Below are positions 1-10,625 of a stretch of DNA of 64,000 bases, in pieces. How positions within the stretch are numbered: the stretch's first letter is position 1; each line of letters starts with the position of its first letter. The stretch spans positions 3,027,001 through 3,091,000 of the forward strand of contig JAMXSV010000004.1 of the NCBI GenBank assembly GCA_027559495.1, given 5' to 3'. Source of the DNA: Aurifilum marmelostoma (taxonomy: Eukaryota > Ascomycota > Sordariomycetes > Diaporthales > Cryphonectriaceae). Both the position numbers and the translations under genes were made by a program. Under the pieces are notes generated by a model, which had not been told where the DNA came from, searched no databases, and was given only the letters and a program-made list of their open reading frames with translations.

Positions 1-901
1 CCCTCTCTCCGTGGTTCTTGAGACGGTGTCAACCAGCATAGAGTAAGGAATCGATGGTGAGATGCGGGTAACGCTGATCAGTCTGGCAACTAAAATTGCT
101 GAACTACGGGACGGTGCGCAGGAGAAAATAAAGTTCAGGCCATAAACGGTAATATCATTCGTAGTTCTGCCGGCCTGGCTCAGCCCTGGGTCGTATGTCA
201 TGAGTAGCGTCACATAGTCCTAACCTACCTGTGGGCCCAAGATCCCAGGATGGCCCACTCGCCGTGCTCCCGCGTGCGAATCAATCAATATCTTGTTACA
301 ATTTCGACCTCGGTCGTCAGCAAGGCAAAAATGAGTTAACCTGATGCTATCCATCCTGCTGCCCGCTGTGCCTCTGGGATAATTTTCAAGGGGGGAGGGG
401 AGGGGTGCGTCCCCCCTCCCCTCCAGGTCTAGAAGAACTTGGCTCTGCCGAGTCATTTACGCAGAGGGTGGTCTGTGGAATGACAATCCCCTTGAAAGAA
501 GAAAAGAAAAAGAGAAAACCAGAAACATGGTACTCGCTTAAAAATTTCTGTCCATTGATGGCCCGCCAGCCCCTGAACTGTGTCCCCAGGAGGTTCAGAT
601 CGCAAGGGGAGCAGAGACAGAGACACCATGGAGAAATGTCATGGCAAACTCCCCTGAGGAAAAGATCGTCGTCTAGAGACTTTGCCAGGGCCACTCTCAA
701 AAACCACTCTATATGCCACAAAAACCCCCCTTCCGCAAAAGCTTCCCATCGGCATTTGGACTCGCAAGTCCATCATGCGATTTTCGACAAGAAGGACAGT
801 ATCCGAACAGTCCCCACCAGCCACACCATCACGAGGCCGTTAAGCCCCCCCTTCTTCCAAAGTCTGGCTGTGACAGGCTGTTTACCTCCATTTGCTTTGG
901 G

Positions 902-972
<71 letters not shown>

Positions 973-1050
973 ACACAGCAGGAGAGGAGGAGAGGAGCAG
1001 GAGGAGGAAAGCAAGAAATACAGAAAGAAAACAAAAAGGGACTCGGCATC
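1..1050. other. Intergenic, upstream of rhodopsin-domain gene
   Basis: No convincing coding region. Open frames here run through the GT microsatellite or have no recognisable composition. The stretch ends in the 5' leader of the gene starting at 1051. Confidence 0.6.
905..970. repeat. (GT)33 microsatellite
   Basis: An uninterrupted GT dinucleotide tract of 66 bases, 80 bases upstream of the start codon at 1051, so probably in the 5' leader or core promoter of that gene. Alternating purine-pyrimidine DNA of this length can adopt Z-form and is usually length-polymorphic between strains. Confidence 0.98.
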
Positions 1051-2518
1051 ATGACTGCAGACACTGGACCTCAGCAGGTCAGCACTACGACAGTGCTGCT
1101 TGTCCTGGCGACAATATTCACGATCCTGCGATTCTGGGCCCGATATCAAGTTGTCGCCAAATATGGACTTGACGACATCTTGATTGTCCTTGGTCTGGTG
1201 AGCAAGCCTGGTGCCATATCCCACCGTGACGAGAGAAAATTAACCAGTTGTCTGTCATGCAGATATGCGTCTTTATAATTGGTGGTCTCAATTATGGCAG
1301 TAAGTTCTCCCATGCCCTCATGTGACATGACAATGTTTCGCTTGCGTCCTCCTCTTTTTGAGACAGGGTTTGCTCTCTGTAGCGAAACCTAATCACGGGC
1401 CAGCCGCTTACTGTCTGTGTGCCAGTGATTCAATATGGGATGGGGAGACATGCGTCCACACTGACCCTGGACCAACTCGAGGAGGTGCTGAAGCGCCTCC
1501 TGGCCTTTGAGTGCATGTACGTCACGGCAGTCGCGCTGGTCAAGCTGTCCATCCTGTCCATGTACCTCCGCATCTTCCCCAGCCGCGGCTTCAAAATCGG
1601 CGCCTACACCATCGGCTCCACCGTCGTCGCCTGGTGTATCGCCATCATCCTGGTCTGCATCTTCCAGTGCGATCCCATCGAGAAGGCCTGGATCCCCTGG
1701 ATGACCACGGGCAAGTGCATCGACCTGAGGGGGTCCTTCATCGGCAACGCTGTGCCCAACATCCTCACCGACGTCGCCATCCTGGTCATGCCTGTCAAGC
1801 AGGTCTGGCATCTGCACGCCACCGCGGCACAAAAGATCTCGCTGCTCTGCACGTTTGGTCTCGGCAGTTTGTGAGTAGCTCTACGTATTCACGTCGTCTG
1901 GAGGGATGTGAGCTGACATCTAGTAATGATAGCGTCCTCGTTGCCAGTATATATCGCTTCACCACCCTCATGGCTTTTGATGAAAGTGACACCACATGTA
2001 TGATCTCACCGATGGAAAGACACAGCTACCCGCAGCCCAACCAGATATGCTAACATCTCCTTCTCTCCAAAGTCACCCTCGCAACCCCCTGCACATGGTG
2101 TGTCGTCGAGTCCGCCTGCGGCGTGATCTGCGCCAACCTCCCGACCCTGCGCCCCTTAGCCAAAAAGGTCTCGAGCAAGTTCGGCAGCTCAGAGAAGTCC
2201 AGGAGCCGAACACAGGGCAGTCTCGGCCCCACCGAGCTGGTCACCATCGGGGGCCGCTCCCAGCAGATGAACAGCCGCGTCACGCGGACCAAGAGCCCCT
2301 TCGAGAGGCTAGACGACGACGAGTCGAGCCAGGAGGGCGGCGAGCGCGCTCTTGGGGTCACAGCCGCGGCCAAGGGCAATGCCGTGTCCACGCGTGAGAT
2401 GCACGTCACCACGACGGCGACTGCGTACTCAAGCTCCGGGCATAGCATCGACTTTGAAGGGGATCGGGTCCGCATGCAGAGCCATGGCCAGGAGCAGTGG
2501 GGGAAGGAGATTGTGTAG
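1051..2518 (+). CDS. Fungal rhodopsin-domain (PTH11-like) seven-TM membrane protein
   Basis: Five exons (1051..1197, 1263..1299, 1426..1870, 1924..1997, 2073..2518) join in frame to 382 residues. The protein belongs to the large fungal integral-membrane family with the rhodopsin domain shared with Pth11-type receptors. Diagnostic segments are GLDDILIVLGL, the QYGMGRH loop, FQCDPIEKAW, GSFIGNAVPNILTDVAILV, SIYRFTTLMAFDESDTT and TPCTWCVVESACGVICANLP. No N-terminal CFEM domain precedes the first membrane segment. The hydrophilic tail of about 110 residues after the last segment is Ser/Thr-rich and presumably cytoplasmic. The start was chosen because it leads directly into the first hydrophobic helix. 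The acceptor at 1923 is preferred over one 34 bases later because it gives the better family match. Role: putative plasma-membrane sensor, ligand unknown. Exon borders are inferred; the family call is firm. Confidence 0.88.
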
Positions 2519-3324
2519 CGCGGCGGAGAGCAATATCTACCAATCTGTAATAATACTTTCATTATATCCTTGAGACGTTCCCACGCGAACTTTTTTTTTT
2601 TTTTTTATAATGTAGACAAGGTCCCCCGACTTTAGTTGTCAATTGCCACGAATATTAAGACGGAATTGGGCATAATTAGTACAATTCATCATCGATACCA
2701 GACCTGCCATCACCGCTGGGTTGAACAAAAGGTCTCACCAGGATAACGAAGTATCGGGTCTTTCGAGGCATTGTCATGAGTGCGGGTCCTCACAAAACGA
2801 TGTATGCGCATGCTTCCATGTGGTCTCAAGCGAGCATTCTGCTATACATCTGTTGAGCCTCGCTAGGGATTGCCAAGAGAAGCAGAGAAGGATCAGAGGT
2901 TCAATTAAGGTTGGGTGGGCAATGCGGGGATAAATCGTTGCTGTGCCTCCCCAAGGTGGTCAAGAAGGTACGGTAACGAAGTCGGGATCACATCCTGATC
3001 ACAACTACCGGGAATATAGGTACACATCAGAATCGAGATATGACAGAATATGTTGTCGGTGCGACCCTACACCCTCCCACCTCCTCCACCCGAACCAGGC
3101 CCCCGAACCAGGCCCCCGAACCAGGCCCCCCTGACCATAACCGCTGTCGCTGTCGGTGTGGGCTTGAACAAGAGACGGCGATGAGAAAAAGGCTACAAAG
3201 GGGGGCAAAAGGAAAAGGGAAGGACGAATGGCCGAAGATATGTGCATTTGGTGTCAACCTTGAGGTATATAGTCGTCTACTTGGTTCGAAAGTGTCCCAA
3301 ATCACCCTGCCGTTCTCTTATACA
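2519..3324. other. Convergent intergenic region
   Basis: Lies between the 3' ends of the rhodopsin-domain gene and the acetyl-CoA transporter. It holds a T17 run at about 2590 and a 13-bp minisatellite. I see no gene in it. Confidence 0.6.
3091..3129. repeat. 13-bp minisatellite, three copies
   Basis: Three head-to-tail copies of a 13-base unit beginning CGAACCAGG, with C-runs between copies, located in the 3' flank of the acetyl-CoA transporter gene. Confidence 0.9.
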
Positions 3325-5180
3325 TTATTTTTGGCCTGCTGCGAGTCGCCACGCCCTCAGTGGTAGGCTTTGCAGGTGCAGGACTCTTGGTCTAATGTAC
3401 ACCATGAAGGTGAGAAGACCTATAGCAACGCAGAGTATGTTGACAGTGTAGTAACCATCCCGGATCATCTCACATGCACCGCCTCCGTCAATACACCGCT
3501 CCTTGTCAGCCTGAACGGCACATGAAAACGGCTCAGTGACCAGTGGCCCTTTCAGCTCGGCCTGCAACTTGGGGTCGCCAGGATGACAGGTTGCGCTGGT
3601 GAAGGAATCGACGAGACGGAGAACGAAGAAGCGTGGGAACGTGCCGCCCAGGTTAGAAACGCTACGTTTACAGTCAGCAATTGTATGCCTTAATGGTGAC
3701 GTGTGAGACGAAGGGGGGGGGGGTTGGCAGAGCAGTGGGGAAGGGAGGGCGGGGCTTACGTAGCAAGCAGAGTCATGTAGGTGCCACCAATGACAGGGTC
3801 GGAGATCCTGGCGTGGAAAGCCGAGACGGCGACGAACATGATTGTGTTCATGAACGTGGAAAAAACATGCTCTGCGATGACCACCAGCAGATACCAGAAC
3901 GTGACACCTTGAGCCGGAAAGATAACGACCACAAACTGAGCAAAGACGGCGGCAGCTAGGCGACCGATGAAGCCCCAGGACCAAAGCCGCATGGGGGTGT
4001 ATTTCTGCGACCACACGCCGGCATAATACCCCAGACCGATCTCGAAGGGAAAATCGATCAGGACAGTCAGAGCCATGTTGTCCGTGCCGAAACCCTTGTC
4101 CAGCAGCTTCAGATTTGTGACCCCGTCATTCGCCTGAAAGCCAATCTTTGCAATGAGGTGTACAATCATGATAGTCTGGACGCTCTTGAGCTTGAGCACG
4201 CCCCACATGATCTTGTAGACGTCCCAGATCCCATCCTCGTTCTTTGTCTTCTCCTCCTTCTTCATGGTGGCAAGTCCGATAGTCACAATGATGTAGAGCC
4301 ACCCAGCCATGTTCAGATACCCTCCGAGGCTGACGAGTCCAACGTCGAGGGGCTCGGTTCGGAAGTAGCGGTTGGCAAAGTCCTTTGAGTTGAAGGCGAG
4401 GAATACGGTGTAAGAGAGGAACTGGCCGGCTGTCAGACCGACCGTCTGGGCGGTAGATGCGTACGAGACATTGCCCGGGGTCAGGAGGGTGAGCGCCCAT
4501 CCATCAACAGCAATGTCCTGGGTCGCACACATGAGCACGAGGAAAAACCACCAGCCAGTGAAATTCCAAACACTGGGCCCGCCCTCCTTGCCCACCGTCG
4601 CCATCATGTCCTCCACCATGGAGCCCAGCCACAGCATGCCGATGCCAGAGAGCAGCTGGATGGGCAGAATCCAGCTCTTTCTCCGGCCGACCTTGGGCGT
4701 CCAGATGGCATCCACGACGGGGCTCCACAGCAGCTTGAGAGAGTACGGGTAGGATGCCAGGCTGAAGACTCCAATCTCGCTGTATGACATATGGTTCTTC
4801 AGCAGGAACGGGACAGAGCCTGTAGCCAGCCCGAGCGGTACACCCTGGAGGAAGTAGAGCAAGACCAGCAGGCCAAAGTTCCTCTGGTCATGGCGAGGCA
4901 GGTCCCAGAAACCATGATTGTTCAGCGTGGGCGTCTTGGGCACGGGGTCGTCGAGGGAGAAGGAGTCGCGGGACATGAGGTCCTCGGTGACCGCACCCGA
5001 GTCTCTGAGCTTCGAGGACCCTTTGCGGCGCAGTTCAATATTGTTCATCTTGCCGTTAGCCGCCCCGTTGGCCGCCCCGTTTGCCTTCTTCCTCCTGGTC
5101 ACCTCGTCTCCAGAGGTATCCACAGAGAGTGGCGACCCGTCTGGTTTGGGGCCCTTGGAGCGTCGTGTTCGGACCGGCAT
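3325..5180 (-). CDS. Acetyl-CoA transporter, AT-1/SLC33A1 family
   Basis: Two exons, complement(3760..5180) and complement(3325..3661), give 585 residues. The intron has a GTAAGC donor, a CTGAC branch site and a TAG acceptor, and it splices TLLAT onto VSNLGG in frame. The family moves acetyl-CoA from cytosol into the ER/Golgi lumen for acetylation of proteins and glycolipids. Family signatures include LLVLLYFLQGVPLGL, YPYSLKLLWSPVVDA, CATQDIAVDGWALTLL, LIAKIGFQANDGVTNLKLL and TVSNLGGTFPRFFVLRLVD. A charged N-terminal tail of about 95 residues precedes roughly a dozen membrane segments. The conserved Cys-containing lumenal loop (TSATC...CEMIRDGYY) and the last membrane helix are present. The gene is divergent from the CENP-O gene. 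The family call is strong; localisation comes from the family. Confidence 0.95.
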
Positions 5181-6081
5181 AGGTAGTGCGTAGGCGGCTT
5201 CGAGTATCTAACAAACCCAGTAGGGTCAGGTCGAGGAGGGAGCGAGAGAGAGAACGAGAGAATCGGGGCGTCGAGGGCCCAACGGATGGGATTCGAGACG
5301 CGACAGGTCAAGTTGAGTCCAGCTGGCGGAAACGGTGTGTAGGTAGATAATTTAGGTAAACAGTGGGAGAAAAGAAAAGAAGGAAATGACGGTCCGTTTC
5401 AGTAGAATCCCTTCTGAGGCCGTCAAAGACAGGAACAATTGGCTGAAGAAAGGGAAAGACGTGTTGTCGAGCTCTCTCTCTTTTTGTGTCTGTCTCTGCG
5501 GACCTTCGAGCAAGAAGTCAGCAGAACGGATAGTAAATTCGGAGGGTCCGTCCTGCAGGTACTGCAGGGGCGACGTCGGTGCCGCTCGGCCCCAGACGCC
5601 GTTACTGCTACCGTGTCCTTCTAGCGTCTCACGAGCTAAAAACGCTGCCTGCAGTTGATTGTAAATTGGTAAGCGGCCATCAGGATGGTGTATTCATACC
5701 AAAAATAGTGGTGAATAGTGTGTGAAATCATCCTCACCTGCATGGATGAGCAGGTCGCGTTGGATCGCGCCCCCGTAATTATTGTAAGAATTGAGACACT
5801 GTACGTTCATCATTATCGTACTGGAACGTGAGGGTTGCAGCATGGGGTACCTAGGTACTTGGACTTGGTGGTGTAAAGCTACGGGTTCTGCCCTAACCCT
5901 AGGACCTTAGCTCCCTGACTGTTGCCTCCCTGCCTCGCTCCCCCAGCCCCCCCACCGACCGGTGGACAGGCGGGTCGGCCCAGCGCCTAGAGACCCTCAA
6001 GGCTAGGACGCGCACACTCAGGACAGAGACGCGTCTCACTTGTCCTAAACATTACACAACCACAACCACATAGCAAGTACA
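5181..6081. other. Divergent promoter region
   Basis: About 900 bases between the acetyl-CoA transporter (-) and the CENP-O gene (+). It has pyrimidine- and purine-rich stretches and a telomere-repeat-like motif at 5891-5902. No coding gene is convincing. Confidence 0.6.
5891..5902 (-). promoter_or_regulatory. Telobox-like site (two tandem TTAGGG-type units)
   Basis: The plus strand reads CCCTAACCCTAG, which is CTAGGGTTAGGG on the minus strand. It sits 180 bases upstream of the CENP-O start codon. This is the recognition sequence of telobox Myb proteins (Tbf1, Teb1, TRF type), and the window itself encodes such a protein at 18163-20133. Use as a regulatory site is inferred. Confidence 0.5.
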
Positions 6082-7038
6082 ATGGCAACAGAATCAGCAG
6101 AATTAGATGACGAGATTGCTTCTCTCAAAGCCCAAGGTGAGTTGCTGGTCTTTCCTCTCTGTCCCCAATTTTGATACTTTATTTTCCTTCCTGCTACCAG
6201 GGTCCGTATTTACTCTTTTAATTCTACAGTCGAGACTCTGAAAGGCCAGGTCAAGCTACATGCAAACGCCTTGCTAGATACAGATTCGACAAGGCAGATC
6301 ATAAATTCGGACAGCAGCCTCAGGGCTTTGCAGGATCGTCTGGCCAAGCAGCAAGCCTACAAGCAGCAGTGTCTCTACCGCACTTGCGCAGGCATCACCA
6401 CATTCCGTGTGCGCGATCCGGACCCAAACGCCGTCGACCATGGCATCGTCCTGGGTATCCGCATCGAGGTCATGACACGCTCCAAGTTCCTGCGTCCATA
6501 CTACGTGCTTCTGAACCGTCCGTATACTGGCGCCGAGCCCAGGATGCGCCTCTTGCGCGTGCACCGCCATACTGTTCCGCCGTGCATCCCCCTGAATGGC
6601 CTGGCTGCACGTTATCTGCCCGGGCCGAGGCTTTCTTATGATGCTGCGCACGAGGGTGGCGATGAGAAGGCCGAGAGGCGGCAAGACCTATCACGTTTCG
6701 CCCGTGCCCTCCGTCGTGAGATAGTCCGATATCACAACCGCGTCGCTGTCGTGGCTGACCTGCGCAAGGCGGCGGGACTGGACGGCAAGAGAAAGGATGC
6801 TAAAGAGATTGCGGAGAGGAGTTCCATACTGGCCATCAGTGCCGCCGATTCAGAAGCCAAGCAGATCAGGATCGACTGGAAGGACGGCCGATCCGGACGT
6901 CTGGTCATAGGAGACGGTGGAGAGGTCGTTAAGCTGGTGGTGTTTGGAGAAAGGGGCCGGGATCGCGAGGTGACAAGGGAGCTGCTGAGCGCCGGCTCGC
7001 GTCTGGAAGATGTCGCGAGGAAGCTTGCCGTCGTGTAA
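6082..7038 (+). CDS. mcm21: CENP-O/Mcm21 inner-kinetochore protein
   Basis: Two exons, 6082..6136 and 6230..7038, give 287 residues. The first exon encodes MATESAELDDEIASLKAQ, and the intron has GTGAG and ACAG borders. The protein matches the CENP-O family of the COMA/CCAN complex at centromeres. It has an N-terminal coiled coil over about residues 5-55, then the core segment with FRVRDPDP, LRPYYVLLNRPY and LRVHRHTVPPCIPLNGLAARYLP, which is the most conserved part of the family. The C-terminal half is a second RWD-like portion ending SAGSRLEDVARKLAVV. The length fits Mcm21-like proteins. The family is fast-evolving; the RVHRHTVPP block makes the call secure. Confidence 0.9.
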
Positions 7039-8756
7039 GAGCCTTTGCTGGACTATTCGACGCACTCTTATCAGGGCAGGACAAGGTCTTCACACAGAGT
7101 ACATGCCCTCGATTATGCTCGATGTGATGATTCATCATTGGCGTGGTAAGTTGCTTCCTTAAACAGATGGACACTATGCGTGTCCCGAACGGATCAATGT
7201 CAGGGGACCAATCTTTGGATTATAGCTAATGATGTCTTCATAGATGTCACATAGATCAACAAAGCAGGTCATATTAAGACGCTAGTGCCAGGAGCGTGTA
7301 TGACCGCAGGCTCGGGTTCTGTAATGCTTTCTCGCATGCCCCAGCAGTTCGGGTGAACGCGCAACCAGGTGGCCTGGCAGAAATCATAGTGATTTCCTGA
7401 TTTACTCTGCCCTGCCTTGTCAGCCATTCATTCTTGTTCGCTCTGGGCTACTACACACCTTACCCGTGGAAATGGGGGCCTATCGGGGGTGTGGGGAGGC
7501 TCATCAACACTTAGTTTCCGCGGCAAGCAGTGCACTATTGCATATTGGCCATGCATGGGTACTTGCACAGCGAGAAATCACTGTTGAGATGGCGCAGACT
7601 TGATCAAAGCTAGCCCAGCTGATCGTGTACCATCTTCAGACGTCTAGGAGTGGCCATGAGCAGACATGCCAAAATGCGCGGCGATATCTATCATGAAACC
7701 TTTCGAGCCAAACAACGCAACAAATTAATGCACATTCTTACCAAGAGAAATATGCAACAATCGCTGCCTCATAATAGAGTGTGGATAGTCGCAGTGTTTG
7801 TTTCCTCCGGCTTACTCGTATGCTCACTTCGTTGATTGACCGACTTTATGAAAGCCTGAATATCGGAGGAGACCTTGCTCTGGCAAAGCCCTTTCCTTCC
7901 ATGATTCCACCAAATGGGAAACCCATTGCCGAAGGACCAACAACGTGTTTGAAGTGGCGGTGCGTTACAGAATGGTCATCGTAGTAGGAAATATCTTACA
8001 CGCACTTGATTGGTCTACTATTGCAAAACGTAAGCTCGACGCCTGAGAGCTGAAAGGGTGTAAGCGCCCAACCTCATGGCAGGCATAGGCTTAAACGCAC
8101 CCTTGAGTCTGCAGTCCGAGCTGCGTGGCCAGTTTCAGGGTCCGAAGTCTTCTGGGACCGGCTCGCAGACCAGACATCAATCCGGAGCAATAGGAAGGCT
8201 GGCTGATCGAAGTCAGCCCGATTATAGGGTCTCAAGCGGCCCATTCTCTGCTTAAGGCTGCCATGGTTACCATATAGGACGACAAAATAACGGGCCATTT
8301 GATCTCATGTGGCAAAAAGCCACTCTTTCTTGATTTTCCCAGCTCCAGAGAAAAGGAAAAGCGTTTTATGACCATTGAAGATGAACAATAGATACCATTG
8401 CCTAGAATTCTGCCTACTCAGGTTGCCAAAGTCTTGATTTTAGCAGGCAGCAATCCACAAGCTTCGCTTGATGACTTCATGTGCAGAATTATTATGACAG
8501 ATGATACTTGGATGGTGTATAAAGGACGGCCTCTTCCAACGTTGATGTCTGGCTTTATCAACCCTCACTGCCGCACGTTTGCAAGACAATCAATACCACA
8601 TCAATTAACATTCCCTATAATCTCACACAAAGTCATTCACTTGCTACGTCAGGGTCGTATTGTTACGAAGAAAGCCGTACCGAGGTCCTCAACAATCCTA
8701 CTGGCTACCCAGCCTTCCAAGGTACTTGAATATCGAGTCATTCTGCGCACATCATT
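7039..8756. other. Intergenic, no gene seen
   Basis: About 1.7 kb. The second half (from roughly 7650) is visibly more AT-rich than the flanking genes. Short open frames have no family resemblance or coding-like composition. The last 100 bases are probably the promoter and leader of the gene at 8757. Confidence 0.55.
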
Positions 8757-9680
8757 ATGGAGTCTGCTGCCTTCATCGCTTTCAGCTTTGCTGCCCTGGG
8801 GGTGCGGGCGTCCCCTGTAAACTACATGCCCATCTATGTAAGCATTTCTTCTTCACGCGAGAATAGCTCGCTGCACGCTGACGCCCTGGTTCTCTCTCAG
8901 GTCAATGACAGCGATATTGGTGTTGGTGTCCCCACCACATTCATTTCAGACGTCAGCCAGTACCCGCCGTCATCTTCAGCAGTTGAGACGTCAACTCCAG
9001 CCTCTTCTGCTCCCACCTCCCCAGTCTCCCCGTCTTCCAACGATCCAACGAACATACTCGCGTCCGGGACGGGATTGTACCCAGCGCCTGACACTCTGCT
9101 GATCCCCAGCCTTGTCCCGACGTCTCTCATCACCTCCCCTTCTTTTGATATTCTATCCACCCAAACAGCCTCTTCGAACGACATATCCTCGCTCTTGTCG
9201 GTGTTTCTCGGGAACCCTTCCACAGGAGGACCGCCGACTGCAGTTGTGACTCCGCACATACTCCCGGTCGCATCAAGTTTGTCCCGGTCAGTTCCTGCGG
9301 GTGCTGAAGGCAATAATGACCTAGCAAGCTACCTGCACATAGGCGAAACGAAAGTTCTCGGGTGGTGGCCGCGAGATGTTGCATCCGCTACTGGTTCTGC
9401 CATGGATGCGTCCTATACAGGGACAGTCGCGGCTGCACCTGCGACCTTGGACTCTCAGAACTACCCGCAGACGACAGATCTGTCAGTTGTGACTGCGAGC
9501 TACGACGAACCGCAGACGACTGGGCCGTCTTATGTGACTATGAGCTACGAAGAGCCTCAGACGACGAGCTACGACGAATTTCGGACCACGAGTTACGAAG
9601 AGCCTCAGACGGTGGACCCGTATTATGAGACCACGAGCCTTGATGAGCTTGCCGTGCCGACTGACTACATTTTGGCTTAA
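8757..9680 (+). CDS. Ser/Thr-rich secreted protein with SY[DE]EPQTT repeats
   Basis: I do not recognise a named family. The frame is open for 307 codons. It contains a perfect-looking 63-nt intron, 8838..8900 (GTAAGC donor, CTGAC branch site, CAG acceptor), whose length is a multiple of three. The spliced form is 286 residues and the unspliced form 307. An N-terminal signal peptide is visible (MESAAFIAFSFAALGVRASP). The middle is rich in Ser, Thr, Pro and Val, as in heavily O-glycosylated cell-wall or secreted proteins. The C-terminal 90 residues carry an imperfect repeat with cores SYDEPQTT, SYEEPQTT, SYDEFRTT and SYEEPQTV. There is no obvious GPI signal at the C-terminus and no cysteine cluster. 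A cell-wall or effector-like role is possible but unsupported. Confidence 0.65.
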   Translation: MESAAFIAFSFAALGVRASPVNYMPIYVSISSSRENSSLHADALVLSQVNDSDIGVGVPTTFISDVSQYPPSSSAVETSTPASSAPTSPVSPSSNDPTNILASGTGLYPAPDTLLIPSLVPTSLITSPSFDILSTQTASSNDISSLLSVFLGNPSTGGPPTAVVTPHILPVASSLSRSVPAGAEGNNDLASYLHIGETKVLGWWPRDVASATGSAMDASYTGTVAAAPATLDSQNYPQTTDLSVVTASYDEPQTTGPSYVTMSYEEPQTTSYDEFRTTSYEEPQTVDPYYETTSLDELAVPTDYILA

Positions 9681-10625
9681 CTCAGTCCCACACCTGTCTC
9701 CCATTGTGAATGGCAACTTGGGACAATGTACCGACGTCTTCATCTCTGCGCTGGTCGCAATGTGCGTGTCCTTCTCGCGAGAGGACGAGATACATAAACA
9801 AGTCCAGCGCGTTTCAAGGGTCTTATCCTCTTGTGACGCTGAATCGCTTGGGTCGCTGGCTTGTGAGACAGGGTGTAATTATGGCTACGACCAAAGACGG
9901 ATTCGATGCGGGCCAAAAAGGACTTTGTTTGCAACATGGATAGGAACATCGAGGTTACCCTGGGTCGGCATGCTTGGACGTTGACTCAGGAAACGATTAA
10001 TCTGTCTTTAGCAGTTAGCTATTTCACTCACTTAATACGTTAATGTTTGTGGCAATGTGAGAGAGACCTTGACTGAAGACCGAGATCTGCCGCGTCAGGG
10101 AGAAGGTAGAATTATGCGAAGCCCAACCAGACACAAAAACGAATACGCAGCAACTCGCAATACAGGCTCGTCACAGTGACAATTCGCACAATAGGAAGAG
10201 CCCGTAGCGCCGATCCGGGAGGGCCAGGACCGAGTCTAGCAGGTTGCAGGGGTAGCTGCCAGGGGTCCACGACTGCAAGAGCCGACCCACCCTCGACGTC
10301 AGCCGAAACACACTGGCCCAGAAACGCTGCACGGGGCGTTTCGTCTCCATAGAAATCTCCAGATGAACCCAAATCAACTTCTTGTCGTTTGAACAAGCTG
10401 GCTTGTACACATTCGACGCTCCGTCTCGTCAAAACTTTCTCCTGCTATTGCTATTGCTGTTGTTACTGCTTCTCATCCTTCATTTTTTTCTTCTTCTATG
10501 CTACGGCATCATAATTGACAGCCCCAGCGCCCGCCTCGCGTCTTCTCCGTTCAGCAGACTTGGTCAGGTGTTTTGTACATAGGCTGTCACCAATATTTGT
10601 CTGGCGGGAATAAACACATAGCAGC
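9681..10625. other. Intergenic, no gene seen
   Basis: About 0.95 kb upstream of the MFS gene. It includes a pyrimidine-rich stretch near 10435-10500 typical of fungal promoters and leaders. No credible gene on either strand. Confidence 0.55.

Noticed and set aside
3040..3366. Open frames over the 13-bp minisatellite.
   Set aside because: Driven by the repeat and by 3' flanking sequence of the transporter; no family resemblance.
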